DNA from: Prostheceraeus crozeri
Taxonomy: Eukaryota > Platyhelminthes > Polycladida > Euryleptidae
Length of the DNA stretch: 64,000 nucleotides
Assembly: GCA_907163375.1 (NCBI GenBank)
Contig: CAJQUW010008929.1
Coordinates: 1 to 64,000 of the forward strand
Reading direction: 5' to 3'
This document shows, one piece after another, positions 21,306-30,994 of this stretch. Positions within the stretch are counted from its first letter, which is position 1. Every line of letters begins with the position of its first letter. The translations under genes were made by a program, and so were the position numbers. The notes under the pieces were generated by a model. It worked only from the letters and a program-made list of their open reading frames with translations, made no database searches and was not told the DNA's origin.

Positions 21306-21592
21306 CAGTCTTCGGACTGGCGAATACTATCATTAAGTTGAATCTGCTATCAGTCAACTTGAACGTTGCAAATGAAGTTCGGTGTAATACTTCCTTTCGA
21401 CGGGCGTTCCTGTAAAGGGCGGCGGTGAAACCCGTAGCTATGTATACCGCAAGGGACATTCGGCAATGGTCAATCTTGTTAAACCTCTCTGCGTCATGTT
21501 TGCAAGTGATTGCCTCTGTCTCAACGTAGTATGCATTCGCGTCAGGGCGACATTTAGCCAACTGTCGAAGGTTGCCTAAAACTTTCCATTGC
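21306..21592 (+). ncRNA. Candidate structured RNA segment 2
   Basis: Starts with a perfect UUCG hairpin CAGTC-TTCG-GACTG (21306-21319). Then comes a stem-loop AAGTTGA...TCAACTT holding CTGCTATCAG (21335-21360), then a ~210-base block (21383-21592) alignable to 19437-19651. It lies downstream of the coiled-coil gene. The antisense 161-codon frame over it has no counterpart in segment 1, so RNA is the better reading. Confidence 0.4.
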
Positions 21593-21960
21593 ATACGTTA
21601 TGAGAACCATGAGTTCTACCTGTCTCTATCAATGAGACGAATTGATGAATGGAATGAAATGGGAGGACACTCACGCGCCACACGCAACATAACACACTTC
21701 TCTCTTCCGTAGTCTAACAAGCTCTTTACACATGGATCGCAGTCGATTGCTATCCCTGTATCAGAAGTGTAAGCTATCTTAATTTTATCTAACACTATTT
21801 CATCTACCATTATCATCCATATGAAATGTTATAAGAATTGCAAGTTAAACTAAGTGTGCTACTATTTCCAAATGAAAAAGTATACATGGTTAAATCATCC
21901 ACTGAAGCCCCATTCAAGTAAGTCAGTATGAAAGCAAAGATAATATGAAATAAAAATTTA
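21593..21960. other. Spacer between structured segment 2 and the hypothetical gene
   Basis: A short minus-strand frame (21616-21816, 66 codons) without a domain. I see no repeat or motif that I can name. TTTATT at 21957-21962 gives a minus-strand AATAAA close to the stop of the gene at 21961. Confidence 0.35.
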
Positions 21961-22416
21961 TTATGGCATGTATTTCAAAAGGTCTTCATCATCAATATCA
22001 TCCCAGAGTCTGGCTTCACATAGATCACAAAAACAGTTGAGCTGCTTTAATCGTTCTTCCACTGCGAGCCTCACTTTGTCAATATACTCCCACTCCGCCA
22101 TAGTTCGTGGCTGGGAGTTAGGGGTGTACCACTCCCATAATTGGTGGAGGAATTTGGTGCTGGTGATCTCCATCACATCGTCAGTATCATACTGGAGATA
22201 CTTCCACCTCACGCCTGTTAAGTCGGGACACTCCTTCTCACATACACTCTCCTCTTCCTCATCCGCTGCTAATGACAACTTTCTGATATTGTCCAGTCGG
22301 TACACCTTCTCTACCTTCCCCCTCGTTGGAGCGTTTGGTGCAACGAGCACTTTTGCTGATGTGCATGGAGAGGAGAACTCCAATGCGGTATTTCGTGTTG
22401 TTGGAGGACTTGTCAT
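21961..22416 (-). CDS. Hypothetical acidic Polinton protein
   Basis: 151 residues with a Ser/Thr/Pro-rich N-terminus, then 'YRLDNIRKLSLAADEEEE'. The C-terminal part has 'FLHQLWEWYTP' and 'LNCFCDLCEARLWDDIDDEDLLKYMP'. The CFCDLC could bind metal. It is divergently transcribed from the polymerase, with a ~280-base shared promoter region between them. Not recognised; probably an early regulatory gene by position. Confidence 0.5.
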   Translation of the reverse strand: MTSPPTTRNTALEFSSPCTSAKVLVAPNAPTRGKVEKVYRLDNIRKLSLAADEEEESVCEKECPDLTGVRWKYLQYDTDDVMEITSTKFLHQLWEWYTPNSQPRTMAEWEYIDKVRLAVEERLKQLNCFCDLCEARLWDDIDDEDLLKYMP

Positions 22417-22473
22417 GCTGACTGTGAATAATAACTTTGAAATGTTTTCTAATTCTTAAGTATCAACAAGCAA

Positions 22474-22548
22474 CCAATCAGAATGAACAGCCAATGAATG
22501 ATGAATATGAAAGTATATATGCAAAGTGACATTCGTGTCATTTCACTC
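22474..22548 (+). promoter_or_regulatory. Polymerase promoter: two CCAAT boxes, TATA, initiator
   Basis: CCAAT at 22474-22478 and 22491-22495 (17 bases apart), TATATATG at 22514-22521 (23 bases on), ATGCAAA at 22519-22525, and initiator TCACTC at 22543-22548 with its A 31 bases after the TATA start. The same spacings (17, 23, 31) are found in reverse at 38977-38903. Confidence 0.7.
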
Positions 22549-22694
22549 TGTCTTTGAGACGTATAAGTGAAGTGTTCTCTAGCGAATTCTGTTATTATTT
22601 GAGGTGTACAAGTGAACTGCTATCTCGTGAATTCCAAATTTGAGTGAAGTCTCTATCTTGTAGAAGTATCAACCTTAAACTTGATTTCATTGAA

Positions 22695-25600
22695 ATGGTA
22701 AGTTGAAAATTTCCTCTCTCATCTCCCTCAAACGTGTGGCTAATAGCATTTTCCTCAATTTCAGGCATCAACTTCATCACCAACGCCCTCCCTTCTCGAG
22801 GAAAGTTTAGAGTTGTTGAGTCAAGGTAGGTTGTAACAATACACTGAGACTTGAACAGAGATGATAGAATGATTTCTCTTTCAGGTGATGTGAGTTCCAT
22901 CTCAGAACTGTCGCGACATGGCAACGAGTGGGAATGTGCTGACTGTGGGCACATCTTCACGAGGAAATGGGATCTCACCCGACACATCAAGCGAGGTGTT
23001 TGTCGACCTAAGCCGGCATCAATCTCCGAAGGTGGGGATGATTCTGTTAACGTCGTCTCCTTTTCTTGCGACTTGTGCGCTCAGTCTTTCGAGACACGTT
23101 TTGAACTATCTTCGCACAGACTTCAACATACACACACGAACGATACCTACACCAACGGTACCTCCTCTATCCGACTCACTGAAGTGTCCATAAATAATTT
23201 AGTGAGGAACTACCAGATGGACTCCTCAGAAACCATTGCTAACTTTGAGGAATGGTTTCATCAAAATTCATCATTGATAGAAGCGCTCTTCAACAATTTA
23301 GACAATTTTAGGATGAAGGCGCTCATCTATCTTAAAATAAAATATGTAAAAATCGACCACCATACTGGACAAATAATAGAGAGGTTGGAGTTTCACATAC
23401 CCTCCTCTCCTGCAACCGAGGTTGTAGACTATGAGTCTTGGATAAATTTTCACATCCAAGGATTAAAATTAAATATTGATAAATTTAACGAGCGCGATAG
23501 CGGTCTCATTTTTGACGGCATTGAGTCCGCCTTATTTAAAATCAGTTTATTAGGAAATCATAGTGGTCGAGGCTCCTTTAAACTTCCAAAAAATTTAAAA
23601 AACAAAACAGCAGTCATCAATGTCGATTGCGAATCGCAATGTTTTAAATATGCTGTCCTCTCCATTCTCCACTATAATGACATCAATGCGAATCGAAATC
23701 GCACATATAGCTATAGGCAGTGGGAGAATGAATTAAACTTCGATGACTGTAATAGTGACGATATGAAAATTAAAGATATAGAAAAATTTGAAAAATTGAA
23801 CAACATTAAAATAGTTCTCCATGTTTGGGAAAAAGGATTGAAGGGTGTGCGCTACAACTCGCGTTCGAGTTGTTATGAACGTACAGTAAACCTGTTATTA
23901 GTAAAACAGGATGATAGTGAGGAATGGCACTACTGCGGTATTCCCAAAATCTCTCGCTTATACCACCACTTAGAAAACTCTAGTAGAGAGTTATATTACT
24001 GCGACAGATGTATTCGCCACTTTAGGAGGAAAACTAAATTTGAAACTCATTATGAGTGGTGTAAGCGAGGTAAACTGCAAATGGAACGCATGCCCAAAGA
24101 TAAGGAGTTTTCATATAGAGAGAATGGCGATGAACTAAGTCCTCTTCGTGTCATCTATGCTGACATCGAATGCTATATCGATGATAACATCCATCGACCA
24201 GCAGCCATTTCCTGCTATGAAGTATGGCATGATCACTTTAGGAGTAGGCAAAATAAAATGCGCGTCTGGCAAGGTGAGGATTGTATTTACCAATTCCTAC
24301 AATTCCTCGAACAGGCTGTAAAATTTCAACAAAAGTATGATGGTGAACTCTATCGCAGATCATTGCATATGACAGCAGATGATCAAGCAAAATTTGATAG
24401 TTGCAACGTTTGCCCCAAATGTAGGAAAACATTTGACGATGATAAGATTAAGAAAGTGCGCGACCATGATCACATCACTGGTAAATTTAGAAACGCACTC
24501 TGTTCAAAATGTAATTTTTCGCTGAGGATGAAGCGGCGTACATTACCCGTCATTTTCCATAATTTCAAGGGCTACGACAGCCATATGATAATAAAAGGAG
24601 GTTTAGGTCAAATGAAAGAGTGGAAGCTTGATGTAATAGCACAAACGAGAGAGAAGTTTATGGCCATGACAGCAAAAGTGCCTGTCGATAAAACTAAAGA
24701 AAATAAGACGGTCTATTTTGATATAAAATTTTTAGATTCCTACCAATTTATGACTGCATCACTGGCCTCTCTCGTGCAAAATCTAAAGTCTCTTCCACTA
24801 ACACAAAATCTTAAGAAACAATATCCAAATCTAACCGATGAAGTCATCACACGGAAAGGAGTCTTTCCATATGCATATTTTGATGCAATTAGTAAACTCG
24901 GCGAGACTTCTCTTCCGCCCATAGATAAATTTAAAAATGATTTGACCGGCGCAGAATGTAAGACCGAAGATTATGATCATGCACAAGATGCATGGATAAA
25001 ATTTGACTGCCATACATTTGGTGAATATATGATTGCCTACCTTAAGTTAGATGTATTTTTGCTGGCTGATGTATTTCAGGAGTTTCGACGAGTGGCATTA
25101 GAAGAAGATAAGTTAGATCCCGTCCACTTTGTCAGTCTGCCAGCCATGTCATTTAAGTCTGCTTTTAAAATGACTGGTGAGACCATTCATCTCTTACAAG
25201 ATCCAGAGATGTATAATTTATTTGAGCGAGGAATTCGCGGTGGTCTCACATTTGTAAATAAACATAGGTTAAAATCTGAAACAGTAGGTAATGATCATAC
25301 CCATCTTAAGTATTATGATCAAAATAATTTGTATGGTAGTTCATTATCCAAACCGCTACCTCACTCTGAGTTTAGCTGGTTAGATGATAGTGAAATTCAA
25401 CATTTCTCCAACCCTTCTAACATACTAGCAATTCCAGATGAAGGTGATTGGGGATATTATTTTGAGATAGATCTAATCTATCCAAATAATATTAAACATA
25501 AAACCGTAGATTTTCCACTCGCACCCGAATCAGGTGAAGTGACCAAAGATATGTTTTCCGACTTTATGAAACAATTTCATAAAGATTTAGAATCATGCGG

Positions 25601-26666
25601 TCAACCCGACTATAAGCCTTGCCGCAAACTTTTACTCACCCAGTATGATAAGGAAAACTATCTAGTCCACTTTAGCATCTTAAAATTTTATTTAGAAATG
25701 GGTATGATTTTAAAAAGAGTTCACCGCATTATTAAATTTAGACAGAAAGCCTTCCTCAAACCATATATTGATAGCAACAGCCAGAAACGTGCACTAGCCC
25801 AAAATAATTTTGAAAAAGATTTTTATAAATATAAGAACAACAGTCTATTTGGTAAGACGATGGAGGATGTTAGAAAGCGCGTAAACTACAAACTAGTTAA
25901 TGATGATCAAAAGTATCACAAATTGGCCTCATCACCTCTATTCATCGATAGAGACATTATCGATGAGGACCTTATAGGTGTTAAAATGATAAAATCTGAA
26001 GTTGAGTTGTGCAAACCCATCTATATTGGTCAAGCTGTACTAGATTACTCTAAGCTTGAAATGTACCAACTCTTTTATAAAATACTAAAACCATGTCCTC
26101 TCGTAAAAGAGGTTCGTTTGTTGGGTGGTGATACAGATAGTTTCTTCTTAGGTATTACCACTCAAAAAGATTTAAATTTCAATGAAGTAGGAAAATCTTT
26201 AGAAAGATATTTTGATACATCAAATTATCCTACTGATCACCCACTCTACTCCATCAAAAATAAGGCAAAACTTGGCTGCTTTAAGGATGAGACAGCAGGG
26301 AAGGAAATAGATGAAATGATTCTCCTCCGTCCAAAAATGTACAGTATGAAATTAAAGGATAGCGACGATAGTATTAAGCGTGCTAAAGGCATATCAAGAT
26401 CATTGGTCTCTAACATGAAACATAAGAATTTCAGGAAAGCCTATAGAAATAAAAATATAACGTTTGTCAATATGACAATCTTAAAATCTAAGTCGCATGA
26501 GATCAAAACTCATACTTTTAGGAAACGGGCGCTTTCAGCATGGGAGGATAAGAGGTGCTGGCTAGAACACAACATATCTCTTCCACATGGACATCCTGAC
26601 ACAAACATACCACCACCCAAAAGAATTAAACTCACACTACCACATTCAGGAGACGTCTTAGCATAA
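22695..26666 (+). CDS. polB: Protein-primed family B DNA polymerase (spliced 5' end)
   Basis: A ~1,280-residue protein. The first exon is just ATG (22695-22697) before GTAAGT. Exon 2 is 22765-22825 and exon 3 starts at 22885; phases agree. Numbering from 22851, it has C2H2 fingers near residues 29-51, 73-95 and 384-404; an OTU-like cysteine-protease-type region near 250-375 ('DCESQCFKYAVL', 'EWHYC'); Exo I 'ADIECYID' ~437; a CxxC/HNH endonuclease VII-like insert ~518-560 ('RDHDHITGKFRNALC'); Exo II 'FHNFKGYDSH' ~569; Exo III 'YLKLDVFLLAD' ~730; Pol A 'YYDQNNLYG' ~821; Pol B 'NNSLFGKT' ~996; Pol C 'GGDTDSFFLG' ~1093. It replicates the element from protein-primed ends. All catalytic motifs are present. 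Confidence 0.95.
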
Positions 26667-26971
26667 TCATCCTTAACTTAGTATTTTGATGTTGATTTCT
26701 GTAGATAAACATTGTTGTTTTATGTATCGCATGAGATTGTTTTTTCCTTGTGAATATGTGTCCACATCTGTACATTCCCCATGTGATGACTTTTCCACTG
26801 AAAGACATTTTTCCTATCCCTGTATATTTCCACCCTTCACGAAGTAAAAAGACTTTTTGTATATAGCAATGTTTATTGAAGTGCGCTCATGTATATATTT
26901 TCAGTGGATGTTGTATAAAGTCTATTGCTTCACATTCATGTACATATTTCAATAAATGTTGTATAAAGACT
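26667..26971. terminator. Convergent 3' region with opposed poly(A) signals
   Basis: Plus-strand AATAAA at 26951-26956 serves the polymerase. Minus-strand AATAAA (TTTATT at 26872-26877) serves the gene at 26972. The two 3' ends overlap by roughly 80 bases. A near-direct repeat ending in 'GTTGTATAAAG' occurs twice (about 26909-26919 and 26958-26968). Confidence 0.55.
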
Positions 26972-28522
26972 TCACTTTGTTTTCCGAAACACTAACGTTA
27001 TGAGGGATTTAGTATCTTTCACGTGGATGCACTCTTGTAAACCATTGGTAATTTTGATAGCAATAGAGGGTATAGTTTGTTTGACGACGGGATGATAGAA
27101 AATAGATTCAAACATCTTCTCGACTATTCCATATGAAGCGTCTTTATCATGAATGAAATCACGTAAAATGTATTCTTTTTTCTCACCAACAGAAATAGGT
27201 AGAATCAAATCACTTTGAATGTAAAGGTGCTGTTCATGTTTATCAAGTGTCATTGGTGTTTCTATACCAATCGTATGCGCAGCAGCAAACACTGTTTGTA
27301 GCATTGAAAAACCAAAGAGTTTTTTCAAATTTTTACTCAATTGACATTGAATGTCATCACCCAGTCTCAGAACAACGCGTTGATTTTCAATTGAAAACGA
27401 AATGTGGTGTGTCTTTACATCATATTTACTTTTCATCACATGCTTCAACTTCTGTTGTATATAAGGATTTACTACATGAATGAAGCTTTCAACTGTATGA
27501 TATAGACGCGGCATTATATTGATAGCAACTTTAGATTCTTCATAAGACTGGTAAATTTTCTTGATGCGATCGCCATAGATGTCCACCCACCATTCATCAT
27601 TAACTGAATCAGCTTTAGTGTGATATTCATGAGAAGCATACACCACACCGCTTCCAATAATAGGTGTATAATGTCTTACAAAATGACGCAAGGTTGGAGA
27701 GAAATAAACTGTAAGTTTGTCATTATATTTCTGAATAACCAACTTATTTTTGTTCGCCATAATTTTCTCTCCATACTTCTTACCCACAGTCTCATTCCAT
27801 CGTTTTACTAACTCAATAAGTGATAAAGGTTGAACACCACGCTTTTTCAAAATGATGCGTTCTTCACATTCTACAACATCTTCATCAAATATTTTAAATC
27901 TATAATGAAATTTGTTGATTCGATTTGAATAAACTTTTTTAACATTTGCAGTAGCAATTGATGTTAGATGTAGTCCATGACCAAAACCAAGATGTGGATA
28001 GAATTCATTATCCAACCTCAGCGTAAGACCTTTAGTAAAAGAATGAAAGCGGAGGAACTGTCTCCCACTCCAATGATAGATAGTAAACTCATAAGCTTTC
28101 TGATTTTTATTCTTCATGATGGAAGTATTACCACTGTTGAATGCCTTAATAATTTTCTCATTCCCAAATGGTTCATAAGAATCTGATTTTATCTGAATCC
28201 ATTCATAGTTCCACTTTCCATCTGATGTTAAATTGTATGGGAACTGAAATGCATTATTCATCGTTATTCCATCATGGGTGCGAGGAGTCAATATCATTTC
28301 TTCCAAATCATTCACATTCTGAATATTGCTATCATAGCAAATACTAGAAACGCCAACCTCCCATTCACCTTCTAAATGCAGTGGCCGATTTAATTCTACT
28401 CGATAGTCTGATGGTTTATTTTTGGGAAATTTATTCATAGAAGCATTACTGGGCAAGTAGATTAGAAACGAGTCCTTATTTTCACTTTCCATATTATTCA
28501 CATTGGAAAAATATATTAGCAT
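26972..28522 (-). CDS. Large Polinton virion candidate, paralogue 1
   Basis: About 505-516 residues. The likely start is the Met of 'MESENKDSFLIYLPSN'. N-terminal signature 'YLPSNASMNKFPKNKPSDYRVEL...GEWEVGVSSICY', shared with the next gene and with 8237-9847. Later blocks shared with paralogue 2 include 'WWVDIYGDRIKKI' / 'WTVSLYRKCVEPL' and 'HLYIQSDLI' / 'YFQIYSNIG'. No transmembrane or enzyme motif. Conserved in Polintons; a capsid-surface protein is my inference. An ATGCAAA motif (28532-28526) lies just upstream. Confidence 0.6.
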   Translation of the reverse strand: MLIYFSNVNNMESENKDSFLIYLPSNASMNKFPKNKPSDYRVELNRPLHLEGEWEVGVSSICYDSNIQNVNDLEEMILTPRTHDGITMNNAFQFPYNLTSDGKWNYEWIQIKSDSYEPFGNEKIIKAFNSGNTSIMKNKNQKAYEFTIYHWSGRQFLRFHSFTKGLTLRLDNEFYPHLGFGHGLHLTSIATANVKKVYSNRINKFHYRFKIFDEDVVECEERIILKKRGVQPLSLIELVKRWNETVGKKYGEKIMANKNKLVIQKYNDKLTVYFSPTLRHFVRHYTPIIGSGVVYASHEYHTKADSVNDEWWVDIYGDRIKKIYQSYEESKVAINIMPRLYHTVESFIHVVNPYIQQKLKHVMKSKYDVKTHHISFSIENQRVVLRLGDDIQCQLSKNLKKLFGFSMLQTVFAAAHTIGIETPMTLDKHEQHLYIQSDLILPISVGEKKEYILRDFIHDKDASYGIVEKMFESIFYHPVVKQTIPSIAIKITNGLQECIHVKDTKSLITLVFRKTK

Positions 28523-28525
28523 ACG

Positions 28526-28532
28526 TTTGCAT
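28526..28532 (-). promoter_or_regulatory. ATGCAAA motif upstream of paralogue 1
   Basis: In the 9-base gap between the two large genes, ~40 bases before the likely start of the leftward gene. One of a set of at least six such intergenic motifs in this element. Confidence 0.45.
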
Positions 28533-29950
28533 TAACTCTTCATTCGGAAATGGAGTGTGATACTTGTCACAGCATCTTTATGAAAAGGAATCAACGCACC
28601 AGCATCGTCATAAATGGCAATATCAATTTGTGGGATGTAGTTTGATTTCAGCTTTGTATAATGCACTTTCTTGAAAGTATGCTCAGATAAAATACTGCAG
28701 CTTTTTGGCTGGTATGGTATCATTGCTAGCAATGGAGCTTCAACATCTCCCACACGTACATCTTCACCAATATTGGAATATATCTGAAAATAGTTAATAC
28801 GACGCGATAGCGACATGTCTGCGCTAGCTTTGGTTACAGTACCACTTTTAAAGATATTTTGATCAAAACCCAAAATGTCCATTAGAGTTTTATCCATAAT
28901 TAGTTCAATACCTTTTCCACTTATAGTGAGAGACAAAGTACCTTCTTTTTCAGAAAATGAAATATGTTGGTCATTAATCACTTCATTTAAATAATCTACA
29001 ACCAATTTAACCGAAGTAATAATGCGAGGCATCAACACTCTTGTTTCATGTAAGATACCACCTAAAGGCTCTACACACTTTCTGTATAAAGATACGGTCC
29101 ATTCTGTATCAAATTGATTTGACCTTTCACATGGTAAATGTTGCATATCAGATTTTCCATGAACAGCTGCAGAACGATGTCGTAAGAACTGATGAAAATC
29201 TTTTGAACAAACTAATACTAGATCATCATCATTTAATTTGCTTATTGCAATATGATTAGATGATTTAATATAAGTCAATGTTGCCACTTGTTTGCCATCA
29301 ACTCGAAGGAGATAATTAAATTTCTTCAACAATGTTTCAGGAGTCATGTTTGTCTTTCTTGGCTTAATCACAATCTTCTTCACCAACGTCTTCTCATTTC
29401 TTGGAATAAGATCTACATAATAAGCTTCCTCTCGATATATTAACTGTTTATGACCACTTATGTGGTAATTAACGTTAAAATTATCATAGCTTGTTAAGGC
29501 GCTAGCGAGGTAACCTAAATCATTTCTTAAACTTGGACTTAAACCAACAATCCAATCTTTCTCAACTACATGATGTACATAATTATAATCATCATTGTGC
29601 GGAGTAAATTGGACAATATGTTTACTCGCTTTATTCAAGAAATCATATATAAACTTTTTACATGATAAGAGATCTTTCTTTGGCCACTGTGGAATGTATA
29701 CTCGGCACCCCTTTTCACATTGATAAGCAGCTGTACGCCTCATATTAATAGTCATCACCTCATGATCAAAAGTATAGACACAGTTGCTATAAACAAGTTG
29801 AGTGACACCCACTTCCCAATTTCCATTTAGCTGTTGTGCATGATCAATGGGAGTAGAAAAGAGTGCGGCTCGATTACTAGTAAATCTCTTTGTAGCCGCA
29901 TTGCTAAGCAAAATATGATAAAACGACATTTTTATATTGCTAATCTGCAA
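28532..29950 (-). CDS. Large Polinton virion candidate, paralogue 2
   Basis: About 465 residues from the likely start 'MSFYHILLSN' (29929). It has the same N-terminal signature ('LLSNAATKRFTSNRAALFSTPI...GNWEVGVTQLVY') and the C-terminal block 'YFQIYSNIGEDVRVGDVEAPLLAMIP', nearly the same as 'YVYCNIIEYTRVGDIEAPLLRTFP' of 8237-9847. It is therefore closer to the left element's single gene than its own neighbour is. Tandem duplication in this lineage is the simple explanation. Role inferred as for paralogue 1. Confidence 0.6.
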   Translation of the reverse strand: MQISNIKMSFYHILLSNAATKRFTSNRAALFSTPIDHAQQLNGNWEVGVTQLVYSNCVYTFDHEVMTINMRRTAAYQCEKGCRVYIPQWPKKDLLSCKKFIYDFLNKASKHIVQFTPHNDDYNYVHHVVEKDWIVGLSPSLRNDLGYLASALTSYDNFNVNYHISGHKQLIYREEAYYVDLIPRNEKTLVKKIVIKPRKTNMTPETLLKKFNYLLRVDGKQVATLTYIKSSNHIAISKLNDDDLVLVCSKDFHQFLRHRSAAVHGKSDMQHLPCERSNQFDTEWTVSLYRKCVEPLGGILHETRVLMPRIITSVKLVVDYLNEVINDQHISFSEKEGTLSLTISGKGIELIMDKTLMDILGFDQNIFKSGTVTKASADMSLSRRINYFQIYSNIGEDVRVGDVEAPLLAMIPYQPKSCSILSEHTFKKVHYTKLKSNYIPQIDIAIYDDAGALIPFHKDAVTSITLHFRMKS

Positions 29951-29963
29951 CTTTGCATAACAT
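29930..29963. promoter_or_regulatory. 34-base divergent promoter with TTTGCAT
   Basis: Separates the leftward virion candidate from the rightward PC4-like gene. TTTGCAT/ATGCAAA at 29952-29958 and an AT-rich TATAAAAATG on the minus side are the only visible elements, so one motif may serve both directions. Confidence 0.5.
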
Positions 29964-30321
29964 CATGAAGACTTGGATTTTGGACTCTCTACAATATATC
30001 AGAGTTGATCGTGATGGAAACGTACATTTCAAAAATTCTCATGGTCATACATCAAGAGGAATTACATTAACATGGCGACAATTTGTCAACCTCAATGATA
30101 TCATGAGGGATTTGGAATATTTTGAAACATTAAGATTCATCTCCTTGGGTGATCAAGTTTGGCTTCAACATTACAGAAATGAAATTCAAATCTACCATTC
30201 TCATTCCGCAAACTGTTTCTCATTTCGCAAATACAATTGGGAGAAGTATAGAAGATATATACATCGCTCCATCATGACATTTATTCGTCGTGAGTTCATC
30301 GCCCTACTATGCAAATCTTAA
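29953..30321 (+). CDS. PC4-like (SUB1-type) protein A
   Basis: About 119 residues from the Met of 'MKTWILDSLQYIRVD' (29964). 'LDSLQYIRVDRDGNVHFKN...RGITLTWRQFVNLNDIMRDL' lines up with the PC4/SUB1 C-terminal domain ('KMRYVSVRDFKGKVLIDI...RKGISLNPEQWSQLKEQI'): four strands then a helix. A second, weaker unit follows ('GDQVWLQHYRNEIQIYH...FSFRKYNWEKYRRYI'). PC4 binds single-stranded DNA and assists TBP/TFIID-driven transcription. Sister of the next gene, immediately upstream of the TBP-like gene. The family call is by eye, moderate. Confidence 0.55.
   Translation: MHNIMKTWILDSLQYIRVDRDGNVHFKNSHGHTSRGITLTWRQFVNLNDIMRDLEYFETLRFISLGDQVWLQHYRNEIQIYHSHSANCFSFRKYNWEKYRRYIHRSIMTFIRREFIALLCKS
30309..30316 (+). 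promoter_or_regulatory. ATGCAAAT motif upstream of PC4-like B
   Basis: An exact octamer-type ATGCAAAT at the very end of PC4-like A, 28 bases before the next ATG. Same motif as upstream of the leftward late genes. Confidence 0.4.
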
Positions 30322-30343
30322 TCAGACATGACTACCACACATC

Positions 30344-30994
30344 ATGAGTTGGAAATTAGATTCCCTACAACGTATTGAAACGGATCATGATCGAAACGTC
30401 TATTTCAAAGATTCAACTGGAAATGTGAGAAGAGAGTTTGCTTTATCTTATCGTCATTTTCAATCTCTACATCATATCATGAAGGACTTGAAATACTTCT
30501 ATATGAAAAGACATTCACGTATTGGAAATCGCATCTGGCTGCGCGTCAACAATCGGCGAATTCAACTCTATCATTCCCAACTTCATACTAACTTCACATT
30601 TCATCAAGGTAGTTGGGAAAAGTATAAAAGGAAGGTACATCGCTCAATTTACTCATTCTTTCATCATGAAGCGCCATCGCTACACCATCGTCAACATTCT
30701 CCGTCGCTTCAGACTCTACACCAAAATCGATCTCACAACATTACACCAACAGCTTCCAAACAGCAAGTATTACCCGGGCCGTCCTCAAATGTTAGTGGTG
30801 AAGATGAACAATTCACGGAATCTTCAACTCTTCCCAAATGGGACTGTACAGATTCTCGGCGCCCTTTCTCATTCATCGGCGCAGTCAATGCGCTTAGAGC
30901 TACAAAGACTACTACGTCGGATATGGAAGAGGGAGAGGTGTGTGATGTCGAATCTGACTGTGGACAATATGGTGATCTCTACTCAATTGAGTGA
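30344..30994 (+). CDS. PC4-like protein B, tail overlapping the TBP-like gene
   Basis: The first ~107 residues are a clear paralogue of PC4-like A ('LDSLQRIETDHDRNVYFKDS...REFALSYRHFQSLHHIMKDL', 'GNRIWLRVNNRRIQLYH', 'FTFHQGSWEKYKRKVHRSI'). The remaining ~110 codons stay open in this frame while the TBP-like gene runs in another frame from 30666. The tail is Ser/Thr-rich and acidic at the end and may be a mere consequence of the overlap. The same overlap occurs at 1-664 in the other element. Confidence 0.55.
   Translation: MSWKLDSLQRIETDHDRNVYFKDSTGNVRREFALSYRHFQSLHHIMKDLKYFYMKRHSRIGNRIWLRVNNRRIQLYHSQLHTNFTFHQGSWEKYKRKVHRSIYSFFHHEAPSLHHRQHSPSLQTLHQNRSHNITPTASKQQVLPGPSSNVSGEDEQFTESSTLPKWDCTDSRRPFSFIGAVNALRATKTTTSDMEEGEVCDVESDCGQYGDLYSIE

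Noticed and set aside
21109-21594. 161-codon minus-strand frame
   Set aside because: It lies antisense to the block conserved with 19437-19651, where no matching frame exists. Composition is not protein-like; the RNA-structure reading fits better.
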